A stretch of 64,000 nt of DNA, taken from NCBI GenBank assembly GCA_946965045.2, contig OX337229.1:1178001-1242000 (forward strand), given 5' to 3'. Of this stretch, positions 29,471-39,200 are shown in pieces. This stretch comes from Epithemia pelagica (Eukaryota; Bacillariophyta; Bacillariophyceae; Surirellales; Surirellaceae). Under the pieces are notes generated by a model that was not told the DNA's origin, made no database searches, and was given only the letters and a program-made list of their open reading frames with translations. The first letter of the stretch is position 1; each line of letters starts with the position of its first letter. The position numbers and the translations under genes are program-made.

Positions 29471-30901
29471 ATGAGTTCACATTTGACCGAGATTCTACGT
29501 CCATCTCTCCCGCCATGGCTGGAGACAATTTGCCAGAGACTGAGCACAAACGATGCTAGCTTGACGACTGTTGATTTGCCCCGAGTGCTAGATGATGTGT
29601 CGACCCATGAAGTAGCGCGATGTATCGACGAAAATCACACTGTTACATCCATCACAATGTCTTTCTTTTCAATTGTTGACGACGGTGCATCCACGATGGC
29701 CAATGCGCTAGGGGAAAAGCTAAACATTCGACAACTGCAACTTCGTGACATCAGAAACCAACGAGAACTGAACATGTTTTTCCACGGTATGGTCAAGAAT
29801 CACGCGATAAATGAGATCAGTTTGCGCCACAGCTGTATATGCCCAAGGGGTATCGAATCGGTCGGGGTGTTCATGAGTAGACATCCCAACCTTCAAGAAA
29901 TTCGCCTTGTCGACACCCAGTTGGTCGGTCATGCGTTCAGTCGGCTTTGCCATCATCTGAAGTGGAGTTCGTCCCTTGAGCGACTGTACTTCGTCAGCAA
30001 CGAGCTATTGCCTAACGAAATACAAGGCATGAAGCCTTTGTTGAGTGAGATCGAGACACCCCTGCGGGAGCTTCATATATGTGAAAATGATATCGACGAC
30101 TCGGATATGTTTGTTCTCACAGAGGGATTGGCTAAAAACAAAACTGTTCATACGCTAGACTTGAGGTCGAACAAAATTTCCCTACTCGGAGCTACTGCTA
30201 TTCAAGGTTTACTTGTTTCTAAACTCAACTTGTCCAATTTGTGCTTGGCAAACAATGAGCTGGGCAACGAAGGTGTCTCTGCTCTTTCACGAGGACTGCA
30301 GCACTCAAGCAGCAGCTTGCAGGTACTCAATGTTGCGAGCAATGGATGCGACTCAAAAGTTGCCCAAAGTATTGCCTCCATCCTAAGACATAATAAGAGT
30401 CTGGTTGAGTTGAATATCTCGTTCAACGAGATCGGCGATGCAGGTGTGCATAAGATTGCTCGGTCCCTTACCATGAACACTACATTGCGTAGACTTCAAA
30501 TTCGCAAGATTGGTATGTCATGGCGAGGCGCTCAGTTTTTGGGAGAATCTATGCCCCGATTTTCCGTTTCTGAATTAATCATGACTAACAATGCGATTCT
30601 AGATGAGGGAGGAAATGCCATTCTGCAAGGACTTGAAGAAAACGTGAATATTGAATACATGCTATTGGACGAGAGAATGTCAGAAACGATATCTCGGAAA
30701 ATAAATCGACTGATTCGACTCAACAAAGCCGGGCGGAGGGTGTTCCGACAAGACGACCAGTTCAATCCTTCACTTTGGCCGTCAATCTACAGTCGATTCT
30801 CAGACGAATGTGACATAGTACACTATTTCGTTCAAGAAAAACCACAAGTCTTAGCTGCTATGGGTAAGAGTCGTCCGCAAAAGACGATACCGGGGTATTG
30901 A
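29471..30901 (+). CDS. Leucine-rich-repeat (ribonuclease-inhibitor-like) protein
   Basis: A 476-residue protein from ATG 29471. The middle carries RI-type LRR units of about 28 residues, for example LRELHICENDIDDSDMFVLT, VHTLDLRSNKISLLGATAIQ, LSNLCLANNELGNEGVSALS, LQVLNVASNGCDSKVAQSIA and LVELNISFNEIGDAGVHKIA. These repeats form a curved protein-binding scaffold. There is no signal peptide, membrane segment, kinase or nucleotide-binding domain, so it is a stand-alone intracellular LRR protein. Such genes are numerous and mostly uncharacterised in diatoms. The C-terminus ends with a basic tail. Confidence 0.78.
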   Translation: MSSHLTEILRPSLPPWLETICQRLSTNDASLTTVDLPRVLDDVSTHEVARCIDENHTVTSITMSFFSIVDDGASTMANALGEKLNIRQLQLRDIRNQRELNMFFHGMVKNHAINEISLRHSCICPRGIESVGVFMSRHPNLQEIRLVDTQLVGHAFSRLCHHLKWSSSLERLYFVSNELLPNEIQGMKPLLSEIETPLRELHICENDIDDSDMFVLTEGLAKNKTVHTLDLRSNKISLLGATAIQGLLVSKLNLSNLCLANNELGNEGVSALSRGLQHSSSSLQVLNVASNGCDSKVAQSIASILRHNKSLVELNISFNEIGDAGVHKIARSLTMNTTLRRLQIRKIGMSWRGAQFLGESMPRFSVSELIMTNNAILDEGGNAILQGLEENVNIEYMLLDERMSETISRKINRLIRLNKAGRRVFRQDDQFNPSLWPSIYSRFSDECDIVHYFVQEKPQVLAAMGKSRPQKTIPGY

Positions 30902-31283
30902 TAGCATTGGGCCCAAATCAGAGAATGCTTTCCGTATTTTAAAAGAGGGGAATGAGTGGTCAAAGCTTAGAATTTGGTCATGTCAGCATTGGAATCGCTC
31001 GGAGCGCTACGACAAGAGTTCCAAATCTGTTACCAATTGTGTGTTTAGTATATGAAGTGGGCGTGATGTATAAACACTCCCAACAAGAAGACGTTAGCTA
31101 AAACGTAAACGCTATTAAAATATCAACTATGAAGCATTAAAATGCATGTAGATGCTCAGTTCTCTCTTCTATCCAACGTATTTGCCTTCGATGGCCAGAA
31201 AGGTGGCTTCGCGATCTCTCACTCTAAATGATCAACGAAAAATCTCTTCTTCAGTCATTATACAATCATAACATTATTGGGTC
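30902..31283. other. Convergent intergenic region, nothing recognised
   Basis: About 380 bp between the convergent ends of the LRR gene and the membrane coiled-coil gene. It is AT-rich and presumably holds both 3' ends. No feature was recognised. Confidence 0.5.
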
Positions 31284-32678
31284 TCAATCGTTGCTGTCCT
31301 CTCCCAACCCGGCGATATATTCGCTTGCTTGGTCTACCACTAACCCAGCAAGAGATGCGAATGCAACACCGGAAACAAGCGTGGTTGTAATCGAACGAAA
31401 ATTCGTTAGTGCAGTCTCATTGTGGTCCTTACTTTTCTCATACTTGCTTTCGTTTTCAAGTTGCTCCGCTTCCCGAACAACGCGCTCGGCCGCTTCCTTG
31501 GCCACCGTTTGGACTCGCTTTCCAAAGTCCGTGACTTTTTCAAACACATGTTCTTGTACATTCCATAGTGAGTGACCAAGAGTCTGAAACTTGGACCGAA
31601 CTGCGTTTTTCGCTTCTCGTGCGCATTCACCTAGTTTCGCTTCGGCTTGGATCCAGCAATTCTCAAAGTGGAGGTTCTCCTCCTCATCGCCACTGTCTAT
31701 GTCCCAGTCAAGCTGCGGCGGACAACTCTCGTGCGGTGCTCTCGGTGGTTTTGGGTCTTGTTTGGCTTCTCCTTGTAACGTTGGGTTGATTGCCTCACGG
31801 TTTTGAAAGACCTGCTTGAGCTCTTGCTTCAGATCAGCAAACTCCAACATGTGTTGTTTTTCAGAGTCCAACTTTCTAATGAGTTCCAGTTGAAGCTGTT
31901 CGATCCGTTCTTCGAGACGACGACTTGAGGCTTGCCATGCCCGGCGTTCCACAACAAAAAATGTTGCAAAGCATGACAAAATCACCAAGGACACGACAAG
32001 AAGCGTACAGGGATTCAGTATGCGTGCCTTGTTGGAGCTGAATATCGCTTCTACAACAGCGAGTTCATCCGACAACATCCGTAGTGACTCAGATTGGCCC
32101 TGGCTTTCTCGATCATCCTGATCATGGTAAGAAAATGACTCATACGTTGGATCCGAGGTAGTCATTGTGGGGCCAGAACGATATGGTGTAGCATCCCTGT
32201 GGACAACCGTGGAAAGGTTGGCGGAAACCTCCAAGGGATGTGAGAGGCTATCTAAAGTGCTGGGAATCTCACTTGGTATAGAAGAAGAAGAACCAAGCTC
32301 CTCCGCATGATGCGATATTGTGTCAGCATCCTGCTCGCTCATGTTTTCAATCAAGTAGGTTGTGTCAGATTCGATTGGGCTACTCAGTGCGGTTAGGATT
32401 GGTTGTATATTGTCACTTGAGGAGCTTTGTGGAGATGAAGACGGCGGCTCGTCGTCTCCTGAAAGAATCAGAATTCCGGGCCGAGTCGATTCCGCTGGGC
32501 TACTAGCCGAAGTAGCAGACATCACAATGCCCCAATCGTCCTCGTTGTCACTTTGATTTTCATTCGTGGAGGTGTCTTGGTGATCTCGGTCTGTTACAAC
32601 TGGGACGTTAACACTATTCTCATTGTCATCGGCTTTGAACGAGGGGGAATGGTCGGAATCCTTCGAAAGGCTCAACAT
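31284..32678 (-). CDS. Unknown membrane protein with coiled coil
   Basis: The frame opens at TTG 32684; the first ATG is 32678 (464 residues). The N-terminal 210 residues are acidic, Ser-rich and disordered. One clear membrane helix follows near residue 230 (NPCTLLVVSLVILSCFATFF), then a coiled coil (RRLEERIEQLQLELIRKLDS ...). A helical segment contains FEKVTDFGKRVQTVAKEAAE. The C-terminal end is weakly hydrophobic (TLVSGVAFASLAGLVVDQAS). The layout suggests a single-pass protein of an internal membrane with a coiled-coil lumenal or cytosolic arm. No family was recognised. Confidence 0.6.
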   Translation of the reverse strand: MLSLSKDSDHSPSFKADDNENSVNVPVVTDRDHQDTSTNENQSDNEDDWGIVMSATSASSPAESTRPGILILSGDDEPPSSSPQSSSSDNIQPILTALSSPIESDTTYLIENMSEQDADTISHHAEELGSSSSIPSEIPSTLDSLSHPLEVSANLSTVVHRDATPYRSGPTMTTSDPTYESFSYHDQDDRESQGQSESLRMLSDELAVVEAIFSSNKARILNPCTLLVVSLVILSCFATFFVVERRAWQASSRRLEERIEQLQLELIRKLDSEKQHMLEFADLKQELKQVFQNREAINPTLQGEAKQDPKPPRAPHESCPPQLDWDIDSGDEEENLHFENCWIQAEAKLGECAREAKNAVRSKFQTLGHSLWNVQEHVFEKVTDFGKRVQTVAKEAAERVVREAEQLENESKYEKSKDHNETALTNFRSITTTLVSGVAFASLAGLVVDQASEYIAGLGEDSND

Positions 32679-33014
32679 CGTCAATCGTCAGGTCTGGATT
32701 GGGATTTCGATGTTCGGTCGATGTTCGATGTATCTGTCGAAAATTCTGTTGTGTCAATAGATCCTTAATCCTTACATAATAAATAATAATAGTGTGACAT
32801 GCAAAATTCTCCTCGCAAGATGCCCGTTTGGCGTTCAGTCGCCGTTAGAGCGTTATCCGCGTGGCGATTTCGGAACCAGCTAGCTAGGAATTGAAACCGC
32901 CAAGGCGGTATAGGACGGCTGAGTTCAGTATCCGTCGTATTCAGGAGCCACATACCCCCAAGCATGTGAGTGAGTCACGCGTGATCGCATGCACTGCGGG
33001 GCCCATTCTATCGA

Positions 33015-33053
33015 CGCGCGAAAGCGCGATTTTGGTGCTCATGCTCACCAAAA
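33015..33053. other. Two adjacent small inverted repeats (hairpin potential)
   Basis: CGCGC-GAAA-GCGCG at 33015-33028 is a perfect 5-bp stem with a GAAA loop. It is followed by TTTTGGTG/CACCAAAA arms at 33030-33037 and 33046-33053. They lie just outside the retrotransposon's left duplication. Function is unknown. Confidence 0.5.
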
Positions 33054-33092
33054 TTCCTTCCAAATCGCATCGCGCTTTCACGCAGGCCATTC

Positions 33093-33111
33093 TATCAAAA
33101 CGCGACTTTGC
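33093..33111 (+). repeat. Target-site duplication, left copy (3' side of the element)
   Basis: TATCAAAACGCGACTTTGC is repeated exactly at 41518-41536. It directly abuts the T run (A run on the plus strand) that ends the retrotransposon. Bases beyond the two copies differ, so the repeat length is 19 bp. Confidence 0.9.
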
Positions 33112-33258
33112 AAAAAAAAAGGTACAATCTATTTTAACGCTGCCGCGCGCACCCGCTAGGGTAGCGTCGACCGACGCGCCTGGCTCCACACAAAATGTGA
33201 AGCGAGGACTAAAGGACGGGACAAGGTATGACAGGGGGGAGAAACATGGAGAGGTCGG
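33112..33258 (-). promoter_or_regulatory. Retrotransposon 3' UTR with two hairpins and T-run end
   Basis: Reading the minus strand after the ORF2 stop, a pyrimidine-rich segment is followed by two small stem-loops: GCGTC-GGTC-GACGC (33177-33164) and ACCC-TAGC-GGGT (33162-33151). The sequence ends in nine T at 33120-33112. In other LINEs the 3' UTR is the template structure recognised by the reverse transcriptase at the start of target-primed reverse transcription. The same two hairpins recur at 47916-47940. The recognition role is inferred. Confidence 0.6.
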
Positions 33259-36200
33259 TTAGGAGAGTGAAACAGTCCTGCTGATAACAGGACGCCAGGT
33301 GTTAATCCAGGAGCGAAGCAGAAACGAGGAAGTTTCCGCTTCGAAGTGGGCATCGGTAGAAGAGTAGAAAATATCACGATAAGCCACGGGAACTTGATGT
33401 TGTAGATCATAAAGAGCACAGACTTCGCGTTGAGCTTGAGCGTAGGCAGCTGCTTCAATAGTAGGTGGTGTATTGCCATGGACGTCTTGGTTCCGAGTTA
33501 TCCAAAGAGTGTGAATATGTTTCCACATGATTTTTATTGAGCCTGTGACAAAGTGTGTGCCAGAGATCGAGCGTTTAGCAAGGTTCCGTTGAGAAAGATA
33601 TGAATCTTGAAGTCGACTCCACAACCGCGAGAAGCGTCCGAGGAAAAGTTGCTCAAAGCCAATAAGTCGTTGGTTAGTGATAAGGGTGCGATAAAGATCG
33701 GGAAAAGTAGGGAACACAGGTGGAAGATTTGCAAGCCAAGAATGGATCATTTCGGTCAGAATCAAGGACAAGTTAGGATCAAGGTGCTGATGTCGCCAAA
33801 ATTGTTGTAGTTCGGTAATCATAGAACCTTTCCATTGACGGTGAGGACAGCGGAGAAAGTGCGTTCGAGTCTCAACAACAGGTGGAGTGCAAAGAGGACA
33901 CGTTTCCGAGTAAAAAACTGCATAACGTGAGCGCAGGTATCCAAGGGGAAGCCAGTCATGGATGAGTTTTATCAAAAAATGGCGCCGGGCGAAAGAGGCT
34001 TTGATGACGCGGCCATGGGCAGGCCAATCGATTGAGTCATACACCGAGAGAGGCCAGTCGTACTTGTTTGTAAGGTAATCCCGAAGAGTGGTCCATGTAG
34101 CAAGATACCGTAGGGTACCACGGTAGTTTGAGTGAACAGTACCGAGTGGTGTGTGGAGCATGGCGTGGCTGCCTGAAATGAGAGGAGCATGTGTGGATGA
34201 GATTGAAGCTGGGTACTCGTAATCTTCAGCAAGACGGTCTGCATCGACATTAAGTTGGGCTGGGAGTAGGAGTGTCTCATAAGATCTGGTTCTGTCTTGG
34301 TGTCCACGTACATGAAAAAACTGTGGAATCACAGGAAATTGGCGGAGGGTGTACGTGATGGATTGTTGGATATCCCAATCTGCTTCCATAGTCGAGTATG
34401 GGAAATCGTATGCCCATTCGAGACGTTTCTTGACAGTTTGAATTAGACTTTTCGAGTCTGTATAAAGAAGAAGTTGGGACTGGAGGTGGAGACCGAGAAA
34501 CTTTGTGATGTGAAAAATGCTTCGTAGAATCGCAAGCATACCATAACTCTCAGAGCGAAAAGACGAGGTTCTGTACCCGGGAGCCGGACCGCGAAGATGG
34601 AACAGGCGTTGACCATGAGGAGTGCTGCAGATGGAGCCAAACTTGCCGGTGAAAAGAGCAGCTGAGCCGTCACTACAGAAGAGAAGGCGGTGTGTTGTTT
34701 GGAAAACATGATGTATCGCAGCAGTCGGACAAAGAAAGTCAAGTTGGGAGAGAAGCTGTTGGTCCCATCTGGCAAGACTAGCTGTGTACTCAAGAAATGA
34801 GTTCGGAGAAGATGGTGTGGGAGGCAGTTGCTGTGGGCGGCATGGTGACAAGAAGAATCCAGGGCCATTTTGAATCACATGAGCGGGAACAGCAGTGGGG
34901 GGAGGTTTCGGCGACATTTGAGACGTAGGAAGAAATAACGGATGTTGATACCAGTAATGGCGGTACCCTTCCTGTTCAGAGACGTAAAGTGTGCAGCTGG
35001 GGCAGTCAACCAAGTATTTCCAATGGCGGTATGTTTCATGGCCTGGAACGAGCCATCGACCAAGGGGAGTCGCTAGAAGAAATGGAGAGTTTGGTTGTCG
35101 AAGAAGTTCCAGCAATTTGTGCCATTGATTCCACGCTCGAGAGCTGGGCTTTGTTTGATACGGAATCAAGCCGTGATGGGTTGAAAAGTTATCGTGACGA
35201 TATTCTGTGGTGAATAGTGACAGTTTCTTGCCATCAGGAGTAACTATATCACTGAGTAAGGTGACACCCAGGTACATGCGACAAGCGTTCAGCATCTGGA
35301 GTTCCATCGGGGTAAGAGTCATTGACTCGAGTACAAGATCCATCAGGAATCGGTCGTTCTCTCGTTGAAGTTTGGGGAGGAACGTAGCTTCGAGTTCGAT
35401 GTGGCAGTTTGTTGAGTGAAGGAACTGTCGTACTTGGGGGATCCATTTCATCGGTGCAAGATATGGTATCGGAGTTGAAACGTCCTCGAAAACAGACACG
35501 CTAGTACCAGCAAGAAACTGTGCCCAAGAGATAGCGATATTGGCTAGCTTGGCAGGGACGCCAGGAGAGCGAAGACATGCCAGTAGAAGATAGGTCTGGG
35601 AGATTCCCCTTTCGACAGAGAGTGTACGAAGTCCAAGGCCTCCAAGATCACTGGGTCCGTAGACAATGGCATTTGGCATATGTCGATTGAAGCCGTATTT
35701 GGGTAAAAAGGCTTTTTTGAATTGCACTTGCAAAGCATTACAATGTGCATCGGACAGAGTGGAAGAAGGAAGTGGGTAGCATATGCTCGGTAAGTAAATT
35801 GCATGATAGTAAGCCCAAGCGTCGGTTCTCGAAAACGGACTACTAGCCATGACTGAAGCATGTTTTTGATTCTTCTTGGCAAGGGCAAGGAACAGACCTT
35901 TATCCGTACAGAAAGGCGATTTTTGCACGCCCAATGTTTTGTGGCTGCGATACGAAGAAAGTTGTTTAATGGGAGTAGCCTGATCAGAGTCGTGGAACTT
36001 GATGGTAATCCTTGGTCCGAAGGAGTCGGGTTGGAGTGTTGCAAGTCCGTCGACGTTGAACGTATAATAGAGAAAGTGATAGGAACATTTCTCGACATTA
36101 AGAGCACCGCCGGATAGGCTGAGTAGATCGTTCCATCGCTGAGCGTCGCTTTGAGCTTTTTCGATATAGTGCTCAGGTGGTGCTTGACTGTCTCGCAGAA

Positions 36201-39200
36201 AATCGTTCACGCTTCCACTGGTGTCGTCTACGAATCCGATCATGTGGATTGCAGTTGAGACAGAACCATCGGGGCTATGAAAAACGCTGCCATTTGCTTT
36301 TTCGTCGTAGGTGTCGAAGAGAATTGTCGAGATGACACACCAAATAGCTGGAGAGTTTCCTGCTCCTTGCCCAGACCCGTAGATTGGAAAAAGTTGGCAG
36401 TGTTGGTAGTGGCGTTCTGATACGCCGAGTTTGGTTTTGAGATAATATTTCGCTTCCTCTAGTGTTTTAGCGTTGACAAACACAATAGAGCGATGTTGAC
36501 CGAAGCTTCTAGAAGCGAGACTACCGAAGGAAAGGACAATGCGGTCATAACACGCCGTCGCGTCGTAGTTGAGATGAACCAATGGGCGTTTGCTAGCCCG
36601 TGATATTTCGTATTGTAGTTCTTCGCATAGTGTTGGAATGACGGCATCACGTCCTGGAACTCCTCCAAATTGCATTGGGTGCAATGTCCGTTGATTGGTG
36701 CCTAATTGGATGAGTTGCCTCCATTTGATCGCTAGGACGAGATTGTAATCTTGTTCGTAGAGATGAATGACACAAAGACGGTGAATACGTAGATTGTTGG
36801 GCTCTTTTAGGATCATCACATTGACGATGTGCTTCCATCTTTCGTAGGAGTAGTTGTTGACGAGAGCACAGTTTATAAGGCCGACTTGCCATTCGATCAA
36901 AGCTTCTCGTTTTGCTTCTACTTCTTGTCCTTCTTCGGTTGCCGTATCAAGATCATGAGGGGCAACTAGTGCTTTGCTGTGCCCTAAATGGAAACCGGAT
37001 GGTGAGGTAGTTGTTGATTCAGGCCATATTTTGATTTTGCTCATCCACTCTTCTTTGGTGATCGGAGCTGGAATCGCGTCGAGAGTCACTCGTGCCTTCA
37101 TGTGATCTATGAGCGACTGTTGCATTTCGTCAAGTTCTTCGCTTTGCCAGTCACCTTCAAGTATAAGCTCAGCTGTGTGTGTTGAGGCTCCCCAGTCACA
37201 CCATTCGGAGAAGGGTGGCTTCGTGGGGAAGGTGTTATGGGCTTGTCCAAAGTGTCGTCTGTTTCTTGTCAACAATCTATCCTCGATTTCTTCAGGAGTA
37301 TCAATTGTCAGCCATTCCGTGCACCCTGTGTAATCTGTCGTAGTGGGATCAGCTGGGACATCTAGTCGAGTGATTCCGGTCTTCAAATTGCTTCTACATT
37401 GCCTCAATTTCGCATACATGGCTTTGGTACGCTCTGCAGCCATTCGGTGTTTAAGCGCTTTTGATTGTTGTTTGTTACCAGAGGCAATGGCTTGGTTAAG
37501 CTCTGCTTGTAATGCGTTGTGCCGGTGATGAACTGCGTCCTTAGTCATTTCCCGGATTTGGCGTTGGACAATCCGACATTCTTGTTGGCATGCTTCTAAT
37601 GTTGTTGGGACGTTCACAACTGACTGGTTTTGTGTTGTGTATAAAATTCCAGAGTCGAATGACTTGTTCCATTTTGCAGCAGAAATCAGTTTGAGAAGCA
37701 GGTTTTTGCGATTTCTCAAGCTAGCCAGCTGTTTCACGAAAGGAATGCTGCGTGGTTTTTTTGCGCACTTGCGACTTGCGTGTTCTCCAGCTCTCTGGAA
37801 GTCTCTGTCCAGTCTTTCGGCCAATCGCGCGTTCCAATTTTCCTTGAGAGAGTCGAGTCTGCTAGCGAAGTTATGTTGTACGCAGAACTTGTACTTCTGT
37901 TCGATATAAACTCTGTTCGAGCTCCTGTCTTTACTCGTGAAGTCTCGGCTGGCAATCGGACCAAGTTGTTGGGTACTATTCCCGAATAGTCGCTCGATAT
38001 TGAAGTCAATGACCATATTCCGGTGGTCGTTTGGTATGTCTCGGTGTTTGAAGGGTTCATAGCAAGCTTTTGTGACTGCGGTGGAAACGTGCGGTGTACA
38101 GAGAGCGTAATCGATACGTTCACGACCGTTTACGAATGTTGCAAAGGAGGTGGAGCCAAGTTGTTCTCCCATCAAGTCATGCAATTGAAGTTCAGAACAA
38201 AGTTTTGTCATGCCGTCGTTTATGTCTGACAAGGCTTCGTTGAAATCTCCTACCAGCAAAATTTCAGAGTTGCGAGCTCTGCATTGTCTGATGAAGTCAG
38301 TCAAATCCGAGATAAATGCTTCCCTTGGGTTTGCTCCTCTATTTGCTTGACGTAGCATAGACAATTGTTGCGCCGACGCTGTAAATGATCGAACTCTGTT
38401 GTTGTCTTCTTCTCCCACAGTCAATAAAGATTGACGGCATACTTGGTAGGCTGAGATAATTGTCAGTGTCTTGTTGCCGCGACATGAAAAGACTTGGTAG
38501 GACCACCGGCCCATGCTATCAGTGCCCTGAGTTGTGATTCTTCCAGTGGACTTGCCTTGTGACGCTATCAAGGTCCCGCCTGGTTTATATGGAGTATTAC
38601 GTGGGGATGGAATATTGGTACTCCCGTAACATATTCTTGAGTGCTCTGTATGTCGCTGTATTGTTGTATGGAGTGCATTTCGAACTTGGGACTGAGTTGT
38701 ATCAAGATTTGTCTCATAGAAACACCATGTATCAGCATCTAGTCGACTCAATTCTTCACAGTACTCTGCGAAAGTACCTCCGCTGTGTAACAAAGTCTTG
38801 AATCCATTAGGATTGCAACCAAAGACTCTGAAGGTATTTTGTGGTTTTATATCGTCTGTTTCTGGTCCGATGAAGTCATCTGTTTTATATTGGGTTTCGT
38901 TTCCTTGGATGTTGCTGTTCTCTGCGACGTCAACATATTCGATGTCGTTTCTTGGGTAGTCGTCACCGTTAACGCTCGTGGCGTCATCGTTGTTTGGGGT
39001 GCCTGGAATAGTAGTATGATGTTGTTGAGTTGTTGTGGGTGGTGTGGATGTATAGTCGGCTGCGACTACGCTCGAGGCGCTGTCGTTGTTTTCGATAACC
39101 TGTTCGGCTGTATTGTTTGTGGCGGCGTTGCTCGAGGCATTGCCGTTGTTCTCAGATTCCTGATCGGTTGTTATTGTGTTTTCGGCATTGCTCGAGGCGT

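Noticed and set aside
31228-31575. Plus-strand ORF of 115 codons
   Set aside because: It is antisense to the membrane coiled-coil gene, with Ser/Cys-rich shadow composition.
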